Under the pieces are notes generated by a model. That model ran no database searches. It saw only the letters and a program-made list of their open reading frames with translations, and was not told where the DNA came from. From the NCBI RefSeq assembly GCF_029277445.1, contig NZ_CP119566.1, positions 572,501 to 636,500 of the forward strand: a DNA stretch of 64,000 nt, written 5' to 3'. This document shows positions 57,274-64,000 of this stretch, piece by piece. Position 1 is the stretch's first letter. Every line of letters starts with the position of its first letter. The position numbers and the translations under genes were made by a program. This DNA comes from Pararhizobium qamdonense. Its GTDB lineage: Bacteria; Pseudomonadota; Alphaproteobacteria; Rhizobiales; Rhizobiaceae.

Positions 57274-58785
57274 ATGAGCACAACGACAGGCACGCAAAGG
57301 CGGGTAACGCGCGCAGGCGCCGGCGTGTCTTCACGCGCCGTCGCAGCGCTCCTGGGTTGCATGCTGCTGTCGTCCTGCCAATCGGTGATCGAACAGACCT
57401 ACGAGCCCAAGGTTTCGCCATCCTCCAATCCGCAAATCGTCGAGGAAGTGCAGAAGAACGACCCGCGTGCGCAGGTCGGCGCGCGCGAACATCCGCGCAT
57501 CGTCGCAAGCTATGGCGGCGAATATCAGGATGAAAAGACCGAGCGCCTGGTTGCCCGTATCACCGGCGCGCTGACGGCGGTTTCGGAAAATCCGAACCAG
57601 TCCTACCGGATCACCATCCTCAATTCCCCCGCCATCAACGCCTTTGCGCTGCCGGGCGGCTATCTCTACGTGACGCGCGGTCTCCTGGCGCTCGCCAATG
57701 ATGCTTCGGAAGTGGCTGCCGTGCTCTCCCATGAAATGGCGCATGTCACCGCCAACCACGGCATCGAGCGCCAGCAGCGTGAAGAGGCGGAGGTCATTGC
57801 CAGCCGCGTCGTGTCCGAAGTTCTGTCGAGCGATCTGGCGGGCAAGCAGGCCTTGGCGCGCGGCAAACTGCGGCTGGCGGCCTTTTCGCGCAATCAGGAA
57901 TTGCAGGCTGATGTGATCGGCGTGCGCATGCTCGGCGAAGCCGGCTACGACCCCTATGCGGCGGCGCGTTTCCTGGATTCGATGGCGGCCTATAGCCGTT
58001 TCTCCTCGGTCGATCCCGACAGCGACCAGAGCCTGGACTTCCTGTCGAGCCATCCGAGCGCGCCGCAGCGCGTCGATCTCGCCCGCCGCCATGCCCGCGC
58101 CTTTGGGGCGGAAGGGGCCGTGGGCGACCGGGGCCGTGACTATTATCTCGCCGGTATCGACGGCCTGCTCTATGGCGACAGCCCGCAGGAAGGCTATGTG
58201 CGCGGCCAGACATTCCTGCATGGCAAGCTCGGCATCCGCTTTGACGTGCCCGCAGGCTTCCAGATCGACAACAAGGCGGAAGCGGTGCTGGCGACCGGGC
58301 CGGATGAGACGGCGGTCCGGTTCGACGGCGTGGCCGATGGCCAGAAGCGCAGCCTGACCGATTATATTGCCAGCGGCTGGGTAACCGGCCTGCAACCGGA
58401 CACGATCCGCGCCGTGGAGATCAACGGGCTGGAGGCGGCAACGGCGCGGGCATCGGCCGAGCGCTGGGATTTCGACGTGACCGTGATCCGCATCGACACG
58501 CAGATCTACCGTTTCCTCACCGCCGTGCCGAAGGGCGCACCGAGTTTGGAGCCAACCGCCAACGTGCTGCGAACCTCCTTCCGCCGCATGACACCACAGG
58601 AAGCGGCGGCGTTGAAACCGTTGCGTATCCGTGTCGTCACCGCACGGCCCGGCGATACGCTGGCAACGCTGTCGGCCCGGATGATGGGCACCGACCGCAA
58701 GCTCGACCTCTTCCGCCTGATCAATGCCATGCAGGTGACCTCGACGGTGAAGCCCGGCGACAGGGTGAAGATCATTTCGGAATGA
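57274..58785 (+). CDS. M48-family metalloprotease lipoprotein with LysM-like tail
   Basis: A 503-residue lipoprotein: lipobox LLSSC with Cys35, then the zinc peptidase domain with HEMAH (153-157) and the downstream Glu in NQELQADVIGVRML. Residues about 305-440 are a region of unknown function, and the last 60 resemble a LysM fold (VVTARPGDTLATLSARMMG; GDRVKIIS). This is the BepA/YfgC-like group that degrades misfolded outer-membrane proteins; the LysM-like tail may bind peptidoglycan. It stands alone upstream of a convergent kinase gene. Confidence 0.9.
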   Translation: MSTTTGTQRRVTRAGAGVSSRAVAALLGCMLLSSCQSVIEQTYEPKVSPSSNPQIVEEVQKNDPRAQVGAREHPRIVASYGGEYQDEKTERLVARITGALTAVSENPNQSYRITILNSPAINAFALPGGYLYVTRGLLALANDASEVAAVLSHEMAHVTANHGIERQQREEAEVIASRVVSEVLSSDLAGKQALARGKLRLAAFSRNQELQADVIGVRMLGEAGYDPYAAARFLDSMAAYSRFSSVDPDSDQSLDFLSSHPSAPQRVDLARRHARAFGAEGAVGDRGRDYYLAGIDGLLYGDSPQEGYVRGQTFLHGKLGIRFDVPAGFQIDNKAEAVLATGPDETAVRFDGVADGQKRSLTDYIASGWVTGLQPDTIRAVEINGLEAATARASAERWDFDVTVIRIDTQIYRFLTAVPKGAPSLEPTANVLRTSFRRMTPQEAAALKPLRIRVVTARPGDTLATLSARMMGTDRKLDLFRLINAMQVTSTVKPGDRVKIISE

Positions 58786-58789
58786 GGGC

Positions 58790-59590
58790 TCAGCCCCAGG
58801 TCAGCGGGTCGAGCCGGAGATAGAAGCCGAGGCGGCCGTCGTCCTCCGTCAGGCCGTTAATGCCGAACAGGATCTGCCGGGCGCTTTCGGCCTGCTCTCT
58901 GGTCTCCCAGCTTTCCCGCGCATTGGCCAGCATCAGCGCAAAGTCGGCATGGCGATCGGCAAGGCCGAGACGGCCGAGATCGATGAGGCCGGTGCATCGC
59001 AGGGTCTCAGGATCGACCATGAAATTCGGCATACAGGCGTCGCCGTGGCAGATCACGAGATCAGCCTTTTCCTGCTCAAGCCGCTGCGGCGCCTCCGTCT
59101 CGATCTCGGCGAGAAGTCCTGCAGGCGGACGGCCTTTGTCTTGCGGGGAGAGGAACTCCGGATTGACGGCATTACGGCCGACAACATCGCGCGCGGTCGC
59201 CACCATGTCAGCAAGGCGGCGGGAAAAGGGGCAGGACGCTACCGGCAGGCCGTGCAGGGCTTTCAACGTTTCGGCCATCGATGGCCAGGCTTTCAACAGG
59301 TCTGCTGCCGGAAGCGCGCTTGCGGGAATACCGGGAACCGCCGAGAGGATAAGGGCTGCGCCATCGTCGTTTTCGATCCAGTCCAGCACGCGCGGCGCGC
59401 CAATGTTGGTCTTTGACAGCCATTCGACCCGCCGCCGCTCTTGCGCCAGCGCTTTCCGGCGGGCGGGGCCGGCAATTTTCGCATAACGGTTTGCATCATC
59501 GCTGCGAAAAACGGCATCGCCGGATTCACCATGGCTGACGGGCTGCCATCCGGCGCTTGAAGGCAGGAAAGACGGGAGGTGAAGCGGCAT
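58790..59590 (-). CDS. APH(3'')-like aminoglycoside phosphotransferase
   Basis: A 266-residue kinase-fold phosphotransferase. The catalytic loop is CHGDACMPNFMVDPETLRC with Asp184 and Asn189, followed by GLIDLGRLGLADRHADFAL containing the metal-binding Asp204. These segments resemble streptomycin kinase StrA/APH(3''). Gene context is that of an ordinary chromosomal gene, not a mobile resistance island. Whether it modifies an aminoglycoside or another substrate needs testing. Confidence 0.82.
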   Translation of the reverse strand: MPLHLPSFLPSSAGWQPVSHGESGDAVFRSDDANRYAKIAGPARRKALAQERRRVEWLSKTNIGAPRVLDWIENDDGAALILSAVPGIPASALPAADLLKAWPSMAETLKALHGLPVASCPFSRRLADMVATARDVVGRNAVNPEFLSPQDKGRPPAGLLAEIETEAPQRLEQEKADLVICHGDACMPNFMVDPETLRCTGLIDLGRLGLADRHADFALMLANARESWETREQAESARQILFGINGLTEDDGRLGFYLRLDPLTWG

Positions 59591-59788
59591 GGCGGGAATG
59601 TCCTGAGCGAAGGCTTCCGAGGAAGGTCTTTGATTTAGGAATGCTCCGTTTGAGGATCAATGCCATGCGTGCAAAGCCGTGCGACAGGCTGCGGGCGAGA
59701 GGGGGAATGCTGTTATCTACATTTAAAGCTGAGACCCGGAGCTTGGGTCTTTGTTAACGTTTGCCTTCGAGATGCCGGAGTATTGCGG

Positions 59789-61261
59789 TTATGAGGTCCG
59801 GCGTGCAATGCGGCTGCCGCTTGCGCTCAAGGTGCCCCTGGCGGCGTAAAATGCACGCTTGTGCTCGTACATCAGCGTGTCGGCGCGCTGGACGAGGGAT
59901 TCCATGGATTCGCCCTGTTCGCTGGTGGCGACGCCGAAGGACATGGTGAGCGGCGCGCTCGAGTAGAACTGGTTGTTGATCTTCAGGAGCTCGTTGATCG
60001 TGTCCATGATCGCGGCCGCTGCCTTGTTGTCAGCGCCCGGCAAGAGGACGGCGAATTCGTCGCCGCCGATGCGGGCTGCATGGTTGGGCTGTGACACCGC
60101 GCCATTGAGGATTTCGCCGAACCGGCGCAACAGGGCATCGCCGGCATCATGGCCGAGCTGATCATTGGCTTCTTTCAGCCCGTTGAGATCGATGATGATC
60201 GCCGAAATCGGGCGCAGCGACTTGCGCTCCAGCCGGTTGATCTCCTCGGCATAGAAGGCGCGGTTGTAGAGCTTGGTGAGCACATCGTGCTTGCCGAGAT
60301 ATTCGAGATAGGCCTCGGCCTTCTTGCGCGCGGTGATATCGGTGAGCGCGACCTGGACGCGGGCCCAGTCGTGTTCGCGGCCGGGGAAGACCGAAAAATG
60401 CAGCAGAATGTGCCGCTCCGACCCATCCAGCGCATAGTTGATGACTTCGCGGTGGTGGAATAGGTTGCCGTTCCAAAGTTCGATCAGCTGCTCGCGGAAC
60501 GGCTTTTCCATGTCGCCCCGGAAGATGTCGCTGAGCCGCTGCAGCAGCGTCATGCGGTCTGATGCGCAGAAGAGGTCGAGCGTGGCCTGGTTGACGTCGA
60601 TGACGCGGATTTCGCTCATGCACTGCGTGACGAATTCCGGATGGACATCCATGAAGGTGCGGAAATCGACGATGCCGCGGGCGCGGATATCCTCGATCAA
60701 CGTCTTGATGCGGCTGAAATCCTCGATCCACAGCGAGACCGGCGAATGCTCGAAAATGCCTTCGGCATAGAGCCTCTGTGTGATCTCGGCCCGGCGCGCA
60801 TCTTCGCGCGCGGTAATGTCTTCGGTGGTCAGCAATATCTTGGCAAGCGAGCCCTCATGGCCCGGCATGACGGCGCCACGAAGCTGAATATCGAGCCGGC
60901 GGCCTGAAAGCGTGTAGTTGACGGTGGTGCTGGAAAACGCCAGCTTTCCGTCGAAGAGGTCGGCCAGTTCGTTGATATGGGTTTCGAGCATGTCGTCGCG
61001 GAAGATCTGCGCCACACCGGCGCGAAGATGATCGACGTCATCGGCCTCGAAGAGCTCGAGCGTCTTCCGGTTGACATCGATAACGCAGATCAGCGTGGAG
61101 CATTGCGCGATACGCGAAACGTCGTCGCGCAGGAAGGTACGGATATCGGTGATCCCCTGTGATCGCCAGATATCGAACAGCGATTTGACCTCGCTGAAAT
61201 CCTCAATCCACATGGCAATCGGCGCAAGATTGAAGACGCTGGACTCGAATGTGTCTTGCAT
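59789..61261 (-). CDS. PAS-PAS-GGDEF protein, soluble diguanylate cyclase
   Basis: A 490-residue protein with two tandem PAS-like domains that share one layout (SVFNLAPIAMWIEDFSEVKS and GIFEHSPVSLWIEDFSRIKT), each followed by RVIDVN(R/Q) residues and LF stretches, then a GGDEF domain with intact ARIGGDEFAVLL. No membrane helices are seen. The inhibitory RxxD is absent. The two PAS halves look like an internal duplication. ATG 61261 was chosen; GTG or ATG upstream runs over low-similarity sequence. Confidence 0.88.
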   Translation of the reverse strand: MQDTFESSVFNLAPIAMWIEDFSEVKSLFDIWRSQGITDIRTFLRDDVSRIAQCSTLICVIDVNRKTLELFEADDVDHLRAGVAQIFRDDMLETHINELADLFDGKLAFSSTTVNYTLSGRRLDIQLRGAVMPGHEGSLAKILLTTEDITAREDARRAEITQRLYAEGIFEHSPVSLWIEDFSRIKTLIEDIRARGIVDFRTFMDVHPEFVTQCMSEIRVIDVNQATLDLFCASDRMTLLQRLSDIFRGDMEKPFREQLIELWNGNLFHHREVINYALDGSERHILLHFSVFPGREHDWARVQVALTDITARKKAEAYLEYLGKHDVLTKLYNRAFYAEEINRLERKSLRPISAIIIDLNGLKEANDQLGHDAGDALLRRFGEILNGAVSQPNHAARIGGDEFAVLLPGADNKAAAAIMDTINELLKINNQFYSSAPLTMSFGVATSEQGESMESLVQRADTLMYEHKRAFYAARGTLSASGSRIARRTS

Positions 61262-61743
61262 TGTGCCACCTGAAAGCGAGCCGGTTAAAGATGTGCAACC
61301 GGCAGAGATATGCGTATCCACAGTCTTACCCGCGAAAGGTAAACCGCGTCTTGATTGCTGCATCACAACATTTGAGGGTGGGAGTGCGTTGTGGCCGAAT
61401 TTGGCCCTTACAGCTCGGGTTGAATAGCCTTACCCGGCAGAGGAGGGGTTGAGATTACCGAAAGGCTATTTTCTAACTTTCCTGCAGCTTATGCTGGAAA
61501 CTGAACGGTTTGCTAAATTCTCCCTTTCCTTCTCCCCTTGGATCCAGGGCAAGCTCACAACTAGACTCAAGCCAGCCAAGTCATTGATCTGAAATAGTCT
61601 TTTGACCCGACGGACGTCGGATCACTGTATCCCCGCCACAGGGGCGAGGATGACGGAGGGTGGGGAGCTTTCACCGCGCCGTAGGTGCGCTCACGCTTGG
61701 CGGTGAGCGCCGCTTTGTCTCTTGGCGGTGAGCGCCGCGTTGT
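61262..61743. other. Non-coding gap between the PAS-GGDEF gene and rpoH2
   Basis: About 480 bases, with two reverse-strand genes on either side. No gene or RNA was recognised. The DNA between 61440 and 61600 is AT-richer. At its right end lie two tandem 25-base repeats reaching into the end of rpoH2. Confidence 0.5.
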
Positions 61744-61745
61744 CT
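61696..61745 (-). repeat. Two tandem 25-base repeats at the end of rpoH2
   Basis: CTTGGCGGTGAGCGCCGC plus TTTGTCT (61696-61720) is repeated with one change (GTTGTCT) at 61721-61745. The second copy overlaps the rpoH2 stop codon. Each copy contains the palindromic element GGCGGTGAGCGCC. Confidence 0.85.
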
Positions 61746-62610
61746 AGTGGCGCATGGCCAGCACCGGGGCTTCGGCGACCAGGGCTACTTTCAGCTTTTC
61801 CAGGGCGCGGGTTTCGATCTGGCGGACGCGTTCCTTGGAGATGCCGAGGTCGGCGCCGAGTTCTTCCAGCGTGGCGCTGTCTTCGCAGAGACGCCTGGCG
61901 CTGATGATCTTCATCTCGCGCTCGTTCAGCTGGCAAAGCGCGTGGCTGAGCCAGGTGCGGCGGCGCTCGCTGTCGATCATGTCGGAGACCTGCTCGTCGG
62001 GCAGGGGGGCGTCGCAGGCGAGAAGGTCGAGGCGCTCGCCGCCGTCGGATTCACCAGAGGATGAAATCGGCGCCTGCAGCGATGCGTCATTGCCGGAGAG
62101 GCGCGCGTCCATGGTCTGCACATCAGCAAGGCTGACGCCGAGCGCCACGGCGATTTCCTCATGCACGGCGCGCGCCGTTAGCTGGCGGTCGCCCTGGGCG
62201 AGCTTGGCGCGCAGGCGGCGCAGATTGAAGAACAGGGCTTTTTGCGCCGACGAGGTGCCGCCGCGCACGATCGACCAGTTGCGCAGCACATAATCCTGCA
62301 TCGAGGCACGGATCCACCAGCTGGCATAGGTGGAGAAGCGGACGTCGCGGCTCGGCTCGAACCGGGCTGCGGCTTCCAGAAGGCCGATATGGCCTTCTTG
62401 GACGAGATCGCTCATCGGCAGGCCGAAATTGCGGAACTTGGAGGCCATGGAAATCACCAGGCGCATATGCGCCATGGCGATCTTGTTGCGGGCATCCTGG
62501 TCCTGGTGGTCTTTCCAGGCCAAGGCCAACGCATGTTCCTCATCCCGTGCGAGATAGGGTGCCGCCATGGCGATCTTGATCATCCGCCGGTCTGCTGAGA
62601 GATTTTTCAT
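61744..62610 (-). CDS. rpoH: Heat-shock sigma factor RpoH2
   Basis: A 288-residue sigma-32-type factor. Region 2 reads DLVQEGHIGLLEAAARFEPS and RFSTYASWWIRASMQDYVLR, followed by the RpoH-specific box (QKALFFNLRRLRAKLAQGDR) and region 4 (ISKERVRQIETRALEKLK). Start and sequence match rhizobial RpoH2, which serves oxidative and general stress and is usually under EcfG control. A canonical EcfG promoter was looked for upstream and not found. The gene ends inside a tandem repeat. Confidence 0.94.
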   Translation of the reverse strand: MKNLSADRRMIKIAMAAPYLARDEEHALALAWKDHQDQDARNKIAMAHMRLVISMASKFRNFGLPMSDLVQEGHIGLLEAAARFEPSRDVRFSTYASWWIRASMQDYVLRNWSIVRGGTSSAQKALFFNLRRLRAKLAQGDRQLTARAVHEEIAVALGVSLADVQTMDARLSGNDASLQAPISSSGESDGGERLDLLACDAPLPDEQVSDMIDSERRRTWLSHALCQLNEREMKIISARRLCEDSATLEELGADLGISKERVRQIETRALEKLKVALVAEAPVLAMRH

Positions 62611-63129
62611 CGGCTACTCCATGACGGGCACGAGGCGTGCCGCTGAACGATAGGTCGATAGGTAATTCGGGATTTCCAACGCCTGGTGCTTGACCAGAAT
62701 TCGAACCGCCCTACTTCCCGTTAAGATCCGAGGCCGGAGAGAGTGGCCGCGGCTGCCCGGATTTGCGCAAGGCACATAATCCGGACGCTTTCAAACGCGC
62801 GACCTGACGAAAAGGTTCCCTGCTGCGCTGCCGTATTTTTGCGGCGGCGGGCATTTTTTTGCTGCGTGGCTGTGTTCGCGGCGAACAGCACAACCAGCGC
62901 GCGTTGCCTGGTCCGCTCGAATCACCTTGAGAAGCAAAAAGTGAAATCCGTCCTGCATTTAGCCTCAGCATGGCGGGCAAATCTTGTGTGACGTGATGAT
63001 TGCTGCTTGCCGGAAAAGTTAAAAAAGCGTTAACTTTTGATGGTTGTCCCCATAAGTTGCCTGTGAGTTAGTTAAAGACAGGGCTTGGACGGGATTCCTG
63101 TTTGTCCGGCACGGGTCTAGAGTCGCGTT
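62611..63129. other. Intergenic region with an AT hairpin
   Basis: About 520 bases between the divergent rpoH2 and GNAT genes. AAAAGTTAA (63014-63022) and TTAACTTTT (63030-63038) are perfect 9-bp arms, 92 bases before the GNAT start. Open frames at 62743-62991 and 62711-62980 have no family features and are not called. Confidence 0.5.
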
Positions 63130-63636
63130 ATGAAAACACTATCCATCGAGGTGCGCCCGGGCGAGCCGAGGGACGCCATGTCCATATCGGACGTGCACCG
63201 CGTCTCGTGGCTGCAAGCCTATGGCGGCCTCATTCCACACAAGCCGCTGACCCAGATGGTGCATCGGCGCGACCATGCATGGTGGCGCAAGGCGACGCGC
63301 GGACCCTCGACGCTGCTGGTCGTCGAAGTGGCCGGCGTCATCGCCGGTTATGCGACCTTGGGCCTCAACCGTTCCCGCTCGCTGCCGCAGGAAGGCGAGG
63401 TCTACGAGATTTACCTGCGGCCGGAATATCAGGGCATCGGCCTTGGCCGCATCCTGTTCGGCGAAGCCAAAAGCCTGTTGAAATCGCTGGGCTGCCAGGG
63501 GCTGGTCGTCTGGTGCCTGGAAGACAGCCACCATGCCGACCGTTTCTTCCGCATGGCCGGTGGCCGCGATATCTGCGAGGGCATGGAGGATTTCGGCGAG
63601 AAGAACCTGAAAAAGATCGGCTATATCTGGGATTGA
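63130..63636 (+). CDS. GNAT-family N-acetyltransferase
   Basis: A 168-residue GNAT domain starting MKTLSIEVRPGEPRDAMSIS and containing YEIYLRPEYQGIGLGRILFG, the acetyl-CoA pyrophosphate-binding site, and VVWCLEDSHHADRFFRMAGG. Substrate unknown. ATG 63130 is preceded by an open stretch with no clear ribosome site. Divergent from rpoH2. Confidence 0.9.
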   Translation: MKTLSIEVRPGEPRDAMSISDVHRVSWLQAYGGLIPHKPLTQMVHRRDHAWWRKATRGPSTLLVVEVAGVIAGYATLGLNRSRSLPQEGEVYEIYLRPEYQGIGLGRILFGEAKSLLKSLGCQGLVVWCLEDSHHADRFFRMAGGRDICEGMEDFGEKNLKKIGYIWD

Positions 63637-63651
63637 TATTTTTGCCGGTCT

Positions 63652-64000
63652 TCAGGGATTTCGGAAGGAATGGCTGGGATCGGTTGCGAGCGCGCCGCGC
63701 ACCCCATGAAAAACCGCCTTATCTTTAGCGCAAACAAAACCCGCAGCATTTGCATCGGCGACCTGACGGGCCAGCAGGTTCGGCTCCGGATTTGACAGCG
63801 CATCGACATAGCCGACGACACAGCCCTTGCCATCGCTTGCAGCAACTTTCGAAATGACGAGAACCTGGCCGGTATCGGCGGGGGCGGGGCCAGGCTGCAT
63901 GACGCCGGAATTGGAGATGAACCAGCGCTGGATGGCTGCCACCGGCAGTCCGCTAACGTTCAACCGCCATTCGATCGTCCGTCCCGTATAGTTGTAGGCG
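63652..64000 (-). CDS. C-terminal part of an unidentified protein (cut by window edge)
   Basis: The reverse frame is open from the window edge (AYNYTGRTIEWRLNVSGLPV) to a stop at 63652, so the N-terminus lies outside. The visible part contains RWFISNSGVMQPGP, a VLVISKVAASDGKGCVVGYVDAL stretch and NANAAGFVCAKDKAVFHG-like residues with three cysteines spaced across it. No family was recognised. An internal TTG at 63963 could be read as a start but the frame is open beyond it. It is convergent with the GNAT gene. Confidence 0.6.
   Translation of the reverse strand, partial: AYNYTGRTIEWRLNVSGLPVAAIQRWFISNSGVMQPGPAPADTGQVLVISKVAASDGKGCVVGYVDALSNPEPNLLARQVADANAAGFVCAKDKAVFHGVRGALATDPSHSFRNP

Noticed and set aside
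62711..62991. Small open frames between rpoH2 and the GNAT gene
   Set aside because: They overlap on opposite strands, have no ribosome site and no recognised motif.

Overview
The window is chromosomal DNA from an alphaproteobacterium of the order Hyphomicrobiales, most likely in the Rhizobium/Agrobacterium group. This rests on the gene content and order (acnA next to ccmABCDG; ffh, chorismate mutase, rpsP, rimM, trmD, rplS, leuC; xthA, lolA, ftsK, amtB, glnK, tesB), an RpoH2-type sigma factor, a SAM-II riboswitch on metA, the high GC content, and mosaic palindromic intergenic repeats like the RIME elements of rhizobia. No rRNA, CRISPR array, transposase or integrase was seen, and only one tRNA.

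Layout. 1-4.6 kb: the start of acnA (reverse, cut by the window edge) and a cytochrome c maturation operon, ccmA-ccmB-ccmC-ccmD-ccmG. 4.7-6.2 kb: a metallo-beta-lactamase-fold hydrolase and an NTF2-like protein. 6.4-10.4 kb: ffh, chorismate mutase, rpsP, a decayed NYN-domain gene, rimM and trmD. 10.4-15.1 kb: a membrane diguanylate cyclase, a divergent MFS/TetR pair with four tandem operators, and a TSUP permease. 15.4-21.8 kb: rplS, a methyltransferase, a higBA toxin-antitoxin pair, an amino-acid ABC binding protein and permease, leuC with an attenuator-like leader, and a SixA-type phosphatase. 21.8-24.8 kb: L,D-transpeptidase, a CenR/OtpR-like response regulator, a cyclic-nucleotide-binding protein and an LLM flavoprotein. 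24.9-36.8 kb: xthA, lolA, ftsK, amtB-glnK, tesB, a UbiH-type hydroxylase, a Trm112 protein, a LON-domain protein, a CnoX-like thioredoxin and a ProXp deacylase. 37-41.5 kb: tRNA-Gly, an exported intradiol dioxygenase, an SDR, galM, a GNAT gene and metA behind a SAM-II riboswitch with a terminator.

41.6-46.3 kb is the accessory part. After a DUF4345-like membrane protein and a second diguanylate cyclase comes about 0.7 kb of palindrome-rich DNA without a convincing gene. A three-gene, AT-richer cassette follows: a small membrane protein, an ImmA/IrrE metallopeptidase and a beta-family protein. This cassette is the best candidate for an undescribed system. 46.3-64 kb: an ABC-F protein and thiamine diphosphokinase; a MarR/DHA2 efflux pair with its own operators; LysR/EamA; a TPP riboswitch with thiBPQ; an M48 lipoprotein; an APH(3'')-like kinase; a PAS-GGDEF protein; rpoH2; a GNAT; and the end of an unidentified gene.

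The main functional themes are haem protein maturation, translation and secretion housekeeping, nitrogen sensing (glnK-amtB), riboswitch-controlled methionine and thiamine supply, drug efflux under local repressors, and c-di-GMP signalling (three GGDEF proteins, no EAL domain). Inverted pairs of RIME-like repeats lie in several intergenic gaps, including inside the ccm and thi operons.
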